The notes beneath the pieces are model-generated. The model saw only the letters and a program-made list of their open reading frames with translations, ran no database searches and had not been told where the DNA came from. This document shows positions 43,398 through 50,472 of a DNA stretch of 64,000 nt, in pieces. The position numbers were made by a program, and so were the translations under genes. The first letter of the stretch is position 1; the number at the start of each line of letters is the position of its first letter. The DNA comes from Paenibacillus_AB hodogayensis. Lineage in GTDB: Bacteria; Bacillota; Bacilli; Paenibacillales; NBRC-103111. The stretch lies in contig NZ_BAAAYO010000015.1 in assembly GCF_039536325.1 (NCBI RefSeq), positions 1-64,000 of the forward strand, given 5' to 3'.

Positions 43398-43628
43398 CTA
43401 TTGGAGCGGACTGGCGACCAGGTTCAATTCCGGGTGTTCATCCAGCGCCTTGCGGCAATAATCGCACGTTAACTTGACGAGCACATCGCCACTCTGGTTA
43501 TACGTAATTATATCTCCGCGTTCTTCGGGGGTCAAGAAATGGAACCCCAATTGCAATTCGTTCACCTGCGGATTGTCGATTTCCCCCATTGAAGCCGCGC
43601 AATGTCTGCATACATATTTTACAGCCAT
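43398..43628 (-). CDS. fin: Anti-sigma-F factor Fin
   Basis: Forespore protein that shuts down sigma-F as sigma-G takes over. 76 residues with two zinc-ribbon CxxC pairs: Cys7-Cys10 (VCRHC) and LTCDYC near residue 57, plus the conserved LGFHFLTPEERGDII core. B. subtilis Fin (YabK) lies in the same place between spoVC (pth) and mfd. ATG 43628. A CATACTA box at 43672-43678 (minus strand) could belong to a forespore promoter, but the -35 match is poor. Confidence 0.93.
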   Translation of the reverse strand: MAVKYVCRHCAASMGEIDNPQVNELQLGFHFLTPEERGDIITYNQSGDVLVKLTCDYCRKALDEHPELNLVASPLQ

Positions 43629-43744
43629 CGTATGCCCTCCTGACCGGTCCTGTGACTTGGCGTTGCGTTACTAGTATGAACCAATATACGCAAACTTAGC
43701 CGCTGCCGCAGAAGGAATCGTCCCGATCGCTCGCCGGGTGAGGT

Positions 43745-44305
43745 TTAGACGTTAAATTTCGCCATCGTCTTGTCGAACGGCTGTTCCAGCGAATATTCCA
43801 GCGCATCGACGGCCTTCTGGATCATGTCCGGCAAAGTCTTGCTCTCTTCCTTGGTGAAATCGGCCAGCACATAATCGACGATACTGAAGCCGGGGGACGG
43901 GCGGGAGACGCCGATGCGAAGCCGGTTGAACGTTTGCGTGCCGGCATGCTGAATGATCGACTTGATCCCGTTGTGCCCGCCTGCGCTCCCCTGATAACGA
44001 AGCCGGATTTGGCCGAACGGTGTATCCATGTCGTCATAGACCACCAAAGCGTCTTCAATCGGCACTTTATAAAAATCCATAAAGGCTCTCATCGATTCTC
44101 CGGACAAGTTCATATAGGTCATCGGCTTCAGCAAATATACCTTCTCGCCTTTCACCATCCCTTCGCCGACAAGCGCCTTGAATTTGCCGGTTGTGACCGA
44201 AATGCCCCACTGCTCGGCGGCGCGGTCGACAACCATAAACCCGACATTATGCCGGTTGTTCCGATAGGCGGCGCCCGGATTGCCCAATCCCACTATCCAT
44301 TTCAT
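43745..44305 (-). CDS. pth: Peptidyl-tRNA hydrolase
   Basis: Frees tRNA from peptidyl-tRNA that has dropped off the ribosome; called spoVC in B. subtilis. Catalytic histidine in NNRHNVGFMV, substrate asparagine in LKPMTYMNLSG, and DDMDTPFGQIRL-RYQGSAGGHNGIKSI are all visible. 186 residues from ATG 44305, with GGAGGATT upstream; 13 more open codons upstream are rejected. Divergent from the small plus-strand ORF. Confidence 0.96.
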   Translation of the reverse strand: MKWIVGLGNPGAAYRNNRHNVGFMVVDRAAEQWGISVTTGKFKALVGEGMVKGEKVYLLKPMTYMNLSGESMRAFMDFYKVPIEDALVVYDDMDTPFGQIRLRYQGSAGGHNGIKSIIQHAGTQTFNRLRIGVSRPSPGFSIVDYVLADFTKEESKTLPDMIQKAVDALEYSLEQPFDKTMAKFNV

Positions 44306-44410
44306 CGCGCTTGAATCCTCCGTCAAAAAAAATTTTCCAACCATGCAACGATTCGGCCCATTCAGTTGTCTATGCTATATCATAATCCCAACAAAGGCGA
44401 GGGTGGAACT

Positions 44411-44611
44411 ATGTATTCAAATGGCGATCACATTTCGGAAGACCACCATTTCAATGATCATATCCAACATCAGGTTCCTGTGCAAATTTATTTGGAGCAT
44501 CGACACCGGGATATCGGTTATGTCGAGCGCGTCACCCACTCGTTCATTAAAGTTAACAGTACGTATTACAACCGTGGTCTGTATACGTTCGTTTCGCGGC
44601 CGGGCTATTGA
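44411..44611 (+). CDS. Small unknown protein, divergent from pth
   Basis: A 66-residue ORF on the opposite strand to its neighbours, with GAGGGTGG seven bases before ATG 44411. The protein is hydrophilic and rich in histidine and tyrosine in its first half (SEDHHFNDHIQHQ, YLEHRHRD), then carries a shorter beta-type stretch (SFIKVNSTYYNRGLYTF). It has no signal peptide or membrane segment. It stops before a bidirectional terminator shared with ctc, so its transcript would be well defined. I do not recognise the family. The site, codon use and terminator favour a real gene; a sporulation role is only a guess from the neighbours. Confidence 0.6.
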   Translation: MYSNGDHISEDHHFNDHIQHQVPVQIYLEHRHRDIGYVERVTHSFIKVNSTYYNRGLYTFVSRPGY

Positions 44612-44638
44612 GCCTGACGGTCAAGGCCAATGAAAAAT

Positions 44639-44675
44639 AAGGGGTGAAGCATCCGGCATGGATGCGTCACCCCTT
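44639..44675. terminator. Bidirectional terminator between the small ORF and ctc
   Basis: Stem AAGGGGTGA-GCATCC/GGATGC-TCACCCCTT with a five-base loop and one bulge on each side. The minus strand has a clear T-run (TTATTTTTC), the plus strand a weaker one. Confidence 0.8.
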
Positions 44676-44701
44676 CGTTGTGATGCGGACGGTCGAACCG
44701 C

Positions 44702-45340
44702 TCAATCTTGACCAACCGATTCCTGCTGCGCCTCCACGGCTTTTCCTTCCGCTTTGTCGTCGCCCGTATCGTCGGTGTCTTCGATCGCCTTCTGAGGAAC
44801 AAGAATGGTCGCCAACACGGCGTTCTCATCCGTCTTCAGCTCGACTTCCGGCGGCAGCTGCAAGTCCTTCGCTAGGAAGCTTCCGCCAAGCTCAAGGCCG
44901 CTGATATCGACGGCGATGGAGCCCGGCAAGTGATCCGGGAGACAGCGCACCTCCACCTCATGAAGCACGGCGGTCAGGACGCCCCCTTCCCGCTGGGCAG
45001 GCGATTCGCCCGTCAATTCAAGGCCGACCGTAGCACGGATCGGCTCGTTCATATTGATTTGGTGAAAATCGATGTGCAGCAGGCTGCGACTCAGGCTATC
45101 CCGCTGAATGCCGTTGATCATTACCGGGAATTTCCCCTGGTTCGGAATATCCATCTCCAGAATGGAATGCTGGTGATGCCGGAGCAGAGCGTTCAATTCC
45201 TTCTCGTTGATGGAGATCGGCGTACTCGGCACTTTCTTGCCGTATACGACCCCCGGTACTTGGCCTTGCTCCCGCATTTTCTTCAAGTCGGATTTCGTTA
45301 TGCTGTCTTTGCGGTTCTCCGCTTTCAATGTCGTGGTCAT
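44702..45340 (-). CDS. ctc: 50S ribosomal protein L25/general stress protein Ctc
   Basis: 5S rRNA-binding protein. The 212-residue long (Ctc) form has the L25 N-terminal barrel (EQGQVPGVVYGKKVPSTPISI, IDFHQINMNEPI) and the TL5-type C-terminal domain (LHEVEVRCLPDHLPGSIAVDIS), then an acidic tail. ATG 45340 is preceded by AGGAGG; the bases between them form one arm of an 8-bp inverted repeat. In B. subtilis prs lies between glmU and ctc; here the space is only 69 bases. Confidence 0.95.
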   Translation of the reverse strand: MTTTLKAENRKDSITKSDLKKMREQGQVPGVVYGKKVPSTPISINEKELNALLRHHQHSILEMDIPNQGKFPVMINGIQRDSLSRSLLHIDFHQINMNEPIRATVGLELTGESPAQREGGVLTAVLHEVEVRCLPDHLPGSIAVDISGLELGGSFLAKDLQLPPEVELKTDENAVLATILVPQKAIEDTDDTGDDKAEGKAVEAQQESVGQD

Positions 45341-45342
45341 AT

Positions 45343-45396
45343 CTCGAAATACCTCCTGACAAAATGGCTAGTCTATGTTAACTTACCCATTTCGAG
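45343..45396. repeat. Inverted repeat spanning the glmU-ctc junction
   Basis: CTCGAAAT (45343-45350) and ATTTCGAG (45389-45396), 38 bases apart. In the mRNA the arms would pair with the ctc Shine-Dalgarno in the loop and the ATG just after the stem. Confidence 0.4.
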
Positions 45397-45409
45397 GAGG
45401 TTCGAAACA

Positions 45410-46813
45410 TCACTCGGCCGACTTCTTGCTTTCTTTGGCCGCTTTGAACTTGCTGCGCATCTTGTCCGCATACCCCGGCTTGTTCACTTGCCGCTCGCGG
45501 GCAACCGCCATATCGTTGTCGTCCACGTTGTGTGTAATCGTCGAGCCGGCCACCAGGAAGGCCCCTTTGCCTACGGTCAGCGGAGCGACCAGATTGACGT
45601 TGCTGCCGACGAACGCATCGTCGCCGATGATCGTCCGGTGCTTGTTAAAGCCGTCGTAATTGACGGTAATCGCCCCGCAGCCGATATTGACGTTTTTGCC
45701 CACTTCCGCGTCGCCGATATAGCTCAGATGCGATACCTTGACCCCTTCGTCGAGAAAAGCGTTCTTGATCTCCACAAAGTCGCCGATCTTCACCTTGCCG
45801 GCCAGCTTCGCGCCGGGACGCAAATAAGCGAAAGGTCCTACCGTGGAGCCGTCTCCGACCTCGGCCCCGGACAGCACGGATTGGGTAATATGGACTCCGT
45901 TCCCGATAACCGTATCGGTAACGTCGCAATGAGGACCGAACGTGCAGTCTTCTCCGACGATCGTACGGCCCCGCAGCGCCGTACCAGGGTGAATGACCGT
46001 GTCCGCGCCGATGACGACGCCCTTCTCGATGTAGGTGCTTGCCGGATCGATCAAAGTAACGCCATTCGCCATATGCTGACGGTTGATGCGCTCTCGCATA
46101 TATTTTTCCGCTTCCGACAAGGCAATGCGGTCGTTGACGCCGATCCATTCCGAAGGATCTGTCGTGCAGTAGCCGAGCACCTTCTCGCCTTGTTCGCGCA
46201 AAATACCGATAACATCGGTAAAATAATATTCGTTCTGGGCATTATTGTTGGTGACCTGGGCAAGCGCGGCGAACAGCTTGCGGTTGTCGAAGCAATACGT
46301 ACCCGCATTGATCTCGGCAATCGCATCCTGCTCGGGCGTGCAATCTTTCTGTTCGACGATGCGCACCACATGGCCCTGCTCGTTGCGCACAATGCGCCCG
46401 TAGCCCTGGGGCACGTCCAACGTAGCGCTCATCAGCGTAGCCGCGGCGCCTTGTTCCCGGTGCAGCCGGATCATGGCCTCCAGGGAGTCCGGCCGAATGA
46501 GCGGGGTATCCCCGCAGATGACGACGGTAATCCCGTCCTCCTGCTCCAGCAGCGGCCCGGCCATCGATACGGCATGTCCCGTACCGAGCTGCTCGGCCTG
46601 AAGTGCGAATTCGGCCCGGTCCCCGACGTAAGTTTTTACCTGTTCCGCACCGTGACCGACGATCACGACCTTCCGGTCCGTCTGCACCGTATCGAGCACG
46701 TCCAGCACATGGCCGACCATAGGCTTGCCGCACACGGGATGAAGCACCTTGTACAGCTTCGATTTCATCCTCTTGCCTTGTCCGGCAGCCAGCACTACTC
46801 CTAATATCCGCAT
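45410..46813 (-). CDS. glmU: Bifunctional GlmU: N-acetylglucosamine-1-phosphate uridyltransferase/glucosamine-1-phosphate acetyltransferase
   Basis: Makes UDP-GlcNAc for peptidoglycan and teichoic acids. 467 residues from ATG 46813 with AGGAGGAGG upstream. The N-terminal pyrophosphorylase domain has GVVLAAGQGKRMKSKLYKVL; the C-terminal left-handed beta-helix carries hexapeptide repeats and the acetyltransferase histidine region NYDGFNKHRT. Order spoVG-glmU-ctc is conserved, but prs is missing after it. Confidence 0.97.
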   Translation of the reverse strand: MRILGVVLAAGQGKRMKSKLYKVLHPVCGKPMVGHVLDVLDTVQTDRKVVIVGHGAEQVKTYVGDRAEFALQAEQLGTGHAVSMAGPLLEQEDGITVVICGDTPLIRPDSLEAMIRLHREQGAAATLMSATLDVPQGYGRIVRNEQGHVVRIVEQKDCTPEQDAIAEINAGTYCFDNRKLFAALAQVTNNNAQNEYYFTDVIGILREQGEKVLGYCTTDPSEWIGVNDRIALSEAEKYMRERINRQHMANGVTLIDPASTYIEKGVVIGADTVIHPGTALRGRTIVGEDCTFGPHCDVTDTVIGNGVHITQSVLSGAEVGDGSTVGPFAYLRPGAKLAGKVKIGDFVEIKNAFLDEGVKVSHLSYIGDAEVGKNVNIGCGAITVNYDGFNKHRTIIGDDAFVGSNVNLVAPLTVGKGAFLVAGSTITHNVDDNDMAVARERQVNKPGYADKMRSKFKAAKESKKSAE

Positions 46814-46910
46814 GTTTCGTCCTCCTCCTGACCACTTTCCCAAGGAAGCTTGCTTCGAAAGCAAAGGCTTCGTTTCCCTATCGAATATAGCGTAATTGGC
46901 GCAAAAAGAA

Positions 46911-46936
46911 AAGAGAGCCAAAAGTCGGGCTCTCTT
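46911..46936 (-). terminator. Terminator of spoVG
   Basis: AAGAGAGCC/GGCTCTCTT stem with an eight-base loop, followed by TTCTTTTT, 16 bases after the spoVG stop. Confidence 0.88.
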
Positions 46937-46951
46937 CACTGTCTCATCAAA

Positions 46952-47236
46952 TCAGGCTCCTTCTTCAATAACTTCTTCCTCGCTGGATACCCGGTCATAC
47001 TCGGCCAAAACGGCCGCCTGAATTTTCTCGCGAGTGGTGGAAGAAATCGGATGAGCGATGTCTCGAAACTCTCCATCCGGTGTCCGCTTGCTCGGCATGG
47101 CAACGAACATCCCGTTGTTTCCGTCGATGACGCGAATGTCGTGAACGACGAATTCGTTGTCAATCGTAATGGAAGCAATCGCTTTCATTCTCCCCTCGGA
47201 GTTTACCCGGCGAAGACGTACATCAGTAATCTGCAA
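46952..47236 (-). CDS. spoVG: Septation/RNA-binding regulator SpoVG
   Basis: 94-residue site-specific nucleic-acid-binding regulator, one of the most conserved sporulation-linked proteins: QITDVRLRRVNSEGRMKAI, DNEFVVHDIRVIDG, GMFVAMPSKRTPDGEFRDI. The start is TTG 47236, with AAGGTGGTG seven bases before it; this aligns exactly with the family N terminus and no ATG or GTG in frame does. A sigma-H promoter lies about 50 bases upstream and a terminator follows. Confidence 0.97.
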   Translation of the reverse strand: MQITDVRLRRVNSEGRMKAIASITIDNEFVVHDIRVIDGNNGMFVAMPSKRTPDGEFRDIAHPISSTTREKIQAAVLAEYDRVSSEEEVIEEGA

Positions 47237-47274
47237 TTGTGTTCACCACCTTTGGACTGTGCGAGACTTGGGTG

Positions 47275-47305
47275 TATACTTCCACATTCCAAAGCTAAAT
47301 CCTCC
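47275..47305 (-). promoter_or_regulatory. Sigma-H promoter of spoVG
   Basis: Minus strand GGAGGATTT (47297-47305), 13-bp spacer, GGAAGTATA (47275-47283). This follows the B. subtilis spoVG promoter layout (GCAGGATTT, 13 bp, GGAATTGAT) closely. The more consensus-like GGAAT inside the spacer is at the wrong distance. Confidence 0.7.
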
Positions 47306-47351
47306 TAGAATTTTCCGAAAAACCACGTTTTTTTAAAAATTTATTTGCAAT

Positions 47352-47744
47352 TTAAACTTTTTCGACAACTTTCGCGGCGATCAGTTCTATTTCGACAAGA
47401 ACGTCCTTGGGTAAGCGCGCTACCTCTACGGTGGACCGGGCTGGCTTATGGTCTCCGAAGTAAGACGCATAGATTTGATTGACCGTTGCAAACTGATTCA
47501 TATCCTTGATAAATACCGTTGCTTTAAGTACATCGGACAAGGATGCTCCCGCTTGCTCCAGCACGGCCGACAAATTGCGGAATACTTGATGCGTCTGCTC
47601 CTCGATTCCCCCTTGCACCAGTTCGCCTTGCTCGTTCAGCGGAATTTGGCCCGAGGTGAAGACGAGATTGCCGAAAGCTACGGCTTGCGAATAAGGTCCG
47701 ATGGCGGCAGGCGCCTTGGCAGTCGATACGATTTCAATGGTCAT
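47352..47744 (-). CDS. ridA: RidA family reactive intermediate deaminase (YabJ)
   Basis: Hydrolyses 2-aminoacrylate and related enamines to protect PLP enzymes; in B. subtilis YabJ is encoded with purR. 130 residues: AIGPYSQAVAFGNLVFTSGQIPL, LSAVLEQAGASLSDVLKATVF, and the signature ARSTVEVARLPKDVLVEIE with the conserved arginine and C-terminal E. Start ATG 47744 after AAAGGGG. It follows purR after 76 bases. Confidence 0.95.
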   Translation of the reverse strand: MTIEIVSTAKAPAAIGPYSQAVAFGNLVFTSGQIPLNEQGELVQGGIEEQTHQVFRNLSAVLEQAGASLSDVLKATVFIKDMNQFATVNQIYASYFGDHKPARSTVEVARLPKDVLVEIELIAAKVVEKV

Positions 47745-47820
47745 CGCAGTTTTCCCCTTTGTTTGGTACAAAGTCAGAGTTCGACCTATTCATAAAATCC
47801 GACTTTTGTACGAGATGGTT

Positions 47821-48639
47821 TTAGTTAAAATAAGTGCCTGGCAATACGGATATTTGTTTCGTTCTCGGATCGACGCTGGTCAACTTGGCGACCGATATGT
47901 AATCCTCGACCAGATGCTCTTCCACCTCGGCGGACTCGACGAACACGCCGACTCCCTGAACGGTTGCGCGAAATTCCTTCAGCAGGTCGATCATACCCTG
48001 GATCGTTCCCCCGGCCCGCATAAAGTCGTCGATGATCAGCACGTTCGAGTGCTCTTTGAGCGCCCTGCGTCCGAGCGACATCGTAGAGATGCGCTTGGTG
48101 GAGCCGGACACGTAGTTGATGCTCACCGCCGAGCCCTCGGTCACGCGGTTGTCGCGTCTGACGATGACGACGGGCAGGTTCAGATAAGTGGCGGTCGCGA
48201 AGGCGAGCGGAATGCCCTTGGTTTCCACGGTCATGACGACATCGAGCGGCTTGTCCGCGAAGGCGGTGGCGAACATCTTTCCGATCTCGCTTACCAGTCC
48301 CGGCTGGCCGAGCATGTCGCTCATATACAAATAACCGCCCGGCAGTACCCGGTCGGGCAGTTCAAGCTGTTTGCGTATGTCGTTCAAAATATCCAGGGAA
48401 GACGCTTTGGAGATTTTCGGTGTAAACTTGACCCCGCCCGCAGCGCCCGCAAGCGTATGCAGCTCGCCAAGCCCTTCCTCTTCGAACGCCTCTTTAATGA
48501 TCGCCAAATCCTCGCTGATCGACGACTTGGCGGAAGCGTACCGTTCCGCGAATACGGTAAGCGGTATTAACGTGTGGGGGCGGAACAACAAATACTGCGT
48601 CATTTCCACCAATCTGGCACTACGTTTCAGTTTTTTCAT
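47821..48639 (-). CDS. purR: Purine operon repressor PurR
   Basis: PRPP-sensing repressor of purine genes. 272 residues from ATG 48639: winged-helix N-terminal domain (LKRSARLVEMTQYLLFRPH, then SSISEDLAIIK) and a phosphoribosyltransferase-fold effector domain with the PRPP motif VLIIDDFMRAGGT at about 200-212. A longer upstream open frame overlaps ispE out of frame and is rejected. A PurBox-like site and a promoter lie upstream, suggesting autoregulation. Confidence 0.96.
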   Translation of the reverse strand: MKKLKRSARLVEMTQYLLFRPHTLIPLTVFAERYASAKSSISEDLAIIKEAFEEEGLGELHTLAGAAGGVKFTPKISKASSLDILNDIRKQLELPDRVLPGGYLYMSDMLGQPGLVSEIGKMFATAFADKPLDVVMTVETKGIPLAFATATYLNLPVVIVRRDNRVTEGSAVSINYVSGSTKRISTMSLGRRALKEHSNVLIIDDFMRAGGTIQGMIDLLKEFRATVQGVGVFVESAEVEEHLVEDYISVAKLTSVDPRTKQISVLPGTYFN

Positions 48640-48662
48640 GCGCCTCTCCCCCCACAACCGCA

Positions 48663-48713
48663 AATTCCGAATAATATACCAAAAATATATCACTTTCATC
48701 CGGCTTTTCGCAA
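48663..48713 (-). promoter_or_regulatory. purR promoter with a PurBox
   Basis: Minus-strand -35 TTGCGA (48708-48713), 18-bp spacer, -10 TATATT (48684-48689). AATTCCGAATAAT at 48663-48675 (plus) matches the PurBox AWWWCCGAACWWT at 12 of 13 positions and lies over the expected start site. No clear second PurBox was found. Confidence 0.6.
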
Positions 48714-48722
48714 CTGGACTGC

Positions 48723-49577
48723 TTACGGCAGCAGACGCACCGCGTACACATCCTTGCAAAATCCGCGCAGGCCGTTGTAGATGCGGGCCACCTTGGACTG
48801 CTTTTGAACGAGCCCGAATACGGTCGGACCGCTCCCTGACATCATGACCCCGTCGGCACCGAGCCTCAGCATGCACTCCTTGATTTGCCGCACTTCGGGA
48901 TAATGCCGGATTGTGACGTCCTCCAGCACGTTGCCCATGGCCGCGCACACGTCGGCGAACCGTTTCCCGCGAATGGCGCTCAGCATGTCCGCCGTAGACG
49001 GATGACGCTCGATGGCGCCGGCCTGCAGCCTGCCGTATATTTCTTGGGTCGACACGTGAATCGGCGGCTTGGCCAAAATCACCCAGCATTGCGGCGGTCC
49101 TTCGATCGGCTCCAGCTTCTCTCCCCGTCCTCTGGCGACCGCCGTCCCTCCCGTCACGCAGAACGGCACGTCGGAGCCGAGCTCCGCTCCAAGCGCCTGA
49201 AGCTCCGGAACGGGGATATTGAGCCTCCACAGCCGGTTCAGGCCGCGCAGAGCCGCAGCCGCATCGCTGCTCCCTCCGGCCAGCCCAGCCGCGACAGGGA
49301 TTCGCTTATCCAAATGAATATAGACGCCGCTCCGGACGTCGTACCGTTCTTTAATCAGCCTGGCCGCTTGAAACGCCAGATTCTTCTCGTCGAGCGGGAT
49401 GTATCCCGCCTGGCTGGCTATGATGATCGTATCCCGCGGAAGCTCCTGCATCTCCAGACGGTCGGCAAGGTCGATCATCGTCATGATCATTTCCACTTCA
49501 TGATAGCCGTCGTCTCTCTTGCGCAGCACGTCGAGCAGCAAATTGATTTTCGCCGGCGCCTTCTCGTATATTTTCAT
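48723..49577 (-). CDS. ispE: 4-(cytidine 5'-diphospho)-2-C-methyl-D-erythritol kinase
   Basis: MEP-pathway GHMP kinase for isoprenoid synthesis. 285 residues from ATG 49577: KAPAKINLLLDVLRKRDDGYHEV at the N terminus (given here only as its first motif KAPAKINLLLDV), ATP loop VAAGLAGGSSDAAAAL, and MMSGSGPTVFGL near the C terminus. An upstream TTG is possible but leaves no room for the ribosome site. Lies between sspF and purR as in B. subtilis. Confidence 0.96.
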   Translation of the reverse strand: MKIYEKAPAKINLLLDVLRKRDDGYHEVEMIMTMIDLADRLEMQELPRDTIIIASQAGYIPLDEKNLAFQAARLIKERYDVRSGVYIHLDKRIPVAAGLAGGSSDAAAALRGLNRLWRLNIPVPELQALGAELGSDVPFCVTGGTAVARGRGEKLEPIEGPPQCWVILAKPPIHVSTQEIYGRLQAGAIERHPSTADMLSAIRGKRFADVCAAMGNVLEDVTIRHYPEVRQIKECMLRLGADGVMMSGSGPTVFGLVQKQSKVARIYNGLRGFCKDVYAVRLLP

Positions 49578-49637
49578 AGTCCACAACCTTTACCGAAGCG
49601 ATAACTAATTCCATATTATATCAAACAGGCAAACGAA

Positions 49638-49668
49638 AAGCTAAAACGGCGCGAAGCCGCTTTAGCTT
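49638..49668 (-). terminator. Terminator of sspF
   Basis: A 13-bp stem (AAGCTAAAGCGGC/GCCGTTTTAGCTT, one G-T pair) with a five-base loop, then TTCGTTT, 27 bases after the sspF stop. Confidence 0.82.
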
Positions 49669-49694
49669 GAAGTGAAGCTCTTTACCCGTATCGG

Positions 49695-49886
49695 CTATCG
49701 ACGGGGGGAAGACGAATTGGAGAGCTGCTGCTCGGCGAGCTGGATCGCCCGCTTTACCATATTGCCGGCGTCCTTGGCCCGGATGCCTCCCCAGCCTTCC
49801 CGCTGCACCGTATCGTAGAAGCCCAGATCTTTAGCCAGCTCGTCCTTGAACGTCTCGGACATCATTCCTCGTCTGCGACGACTCAT
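49695..49886 (-). CDS. sspF: Small acid-soluble spore protein SspF
   Basis: 63-residue alpha/beta-type-related SASP that binds spore DNA. It matches B. subtilis SspF along its whole length: SRRRRGMMSETFKDELAKD, LGFYDTVQREGWGGIRAKD, GNMVKRAIQLAEQQL. ATG 49886 follows AAGGAGGTG. A sigma-G-like promoter lies upstream, inside the veg terminator region. Confidence 0.94.
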   Translation of the reverse strand: MSRRRRGMMSETFKDELAKDLGFYDTVQREGWGGIRAKDAGNMVKRAIQLAEQQLSNSSSPRR

Positions 49887-49920
49887 TCTGCATGCACCTC
49901 CTTCATAGGCGAATTGTTCG

Positions 49921-49951
49921 TATTATGTGAAAAAAGCGGCGAAACGATTCG
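49921..49951 (-). promoter_or_regulatory. Candidate sigma-G promoter of sspF
   Basis: CATAATA (49921-49927) with CGAATC (49946-49951) at 18 bp. The -10 fits the forespore consensus well; the -35 is weaker (TGAATA expected) and lies in the loop of the veg terminator. Confidence 0.5.
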
Positions 49952-49960
49952 TTTCGCCGC
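49931..49960 (-). terminator. Terminator of veg
   Basis: GCGGCGAAACG/CGTTTCGCCGC, an 11-bp stem with a three-base loop, followed by TTTTTT on the minus strand. Confidence 0.9.
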
Positions 49961-49978
49961 CGGTTACGCTGTATGAGG

Positions 49979-50254
49979 TTAATGCTGAATATAGGTGATA
50001 CGGACTTGTCCTTCGTCCTGACATACGGTTACTTCGACCGACTCGGTCAAAATATCCGCGTAGCTGTAGGAAACACGCTTAAACGCGTTTTGGTCCTGGT
50101 CCAGCTTGACGATAAAGACAGAAGGGTAGGTTTCTTCCAACACACCGGAACGCTCGATCGTTTTCCGACGGCCTCCGTTAGCCCGCAACATGATCTTCTG
50201 CCCGACGTGGGCTTCCAAACTGCGTTTAATTTCCAACAGCGCATTTTTTGCCAT
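49979..50254 (-). CDS. veg: Veg protein
   Basis: 91-residue small protein that in B. subtilis stimulates biofilm gene expression through SinR. It keeps the family core: ALLEIKRSLEAHVGQKIMLR, ANGGRRKTIERSGVLEETYP and VSYSYADILTESVEV. ATG 50254 follows GAGGTGG. Two near-consensus promoters stand upstream, as expected for one of the strongest vegetative genes in Bacillus. Confidence 0.94.
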   Translation of the reverse strand: MAKNALLEIKRSLEAHVGQKIMLRANGGRRKTIERSGVLEETYPSVFIVKLDQDQNAFKRVSYSYADILTESVEVTVCQDEGQVRITYIQH

Positions 50255-50281
50255 TGTCAACTACCACCTCTTTCCTTGTCT

Positions 50282-50311
50282 ATTATAACCCATCCAGAGG
50301 TAGTATGTCAA
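50282..50311 (-). promoter_or_regulatory. Proximal sigma-A promoter of veg
   Basis: TTGACA (50306-50311), 18-bp spacer, TATAAT (50282-50287). Both hexamers match consensus exactly. Confidence 0.85.
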
Positions 50312-50323
50312 ATCAAACTAAAT

Positions 50324-50353
50324 ATTATATCAGTGAACCAAACTTACTGTCAA
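50324..50353 (-). promoter_or_regulatory. Distal sigma-A promoter of veg
   Basis: TTGACA (50348-50353), 18-bp spacer, TATAAT (50324-50329), 42 bases upstream of the proximal copy and of the same layout. Confidence 0.85.
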
Positions 50354-50450
50354 TGCCCTTTCTACTGCCTTTTTTTCGATTTTTAGGCCATTCTCCTCCG
50401 TAACATTCACATAATGTTCATATTTTATCCATTTTGACGGCAAAAAAGAA

Positions 50451-50472
50451 AAAAGCACCTTTCGGCACTTTT
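50451..50472 (-). terminator. Terminator of yabG
   Basis: AAAAGTGCC/GGTGCTTTT stem with two wobble pairs and a GAAA loop, then TTCTTTTTT. It begins at the yabG stop codon. Confidence 0.75.

Noticed and set aside
43672..43705. CATACTA as a sigma-G promoter for fin
   Set aside because: No acceptable -35 at 17-18 bp; fin is known as a sigma-F gene in B. subtilis and no clear sigma-F motif was found.
50402..50418. AACATT-CACAT-AATGTT dyad upstream of veg
   Set aside because: Short AT-rich dyad, likely by chance; it lies upstream of both promoters and downstream of the yabG terminator.
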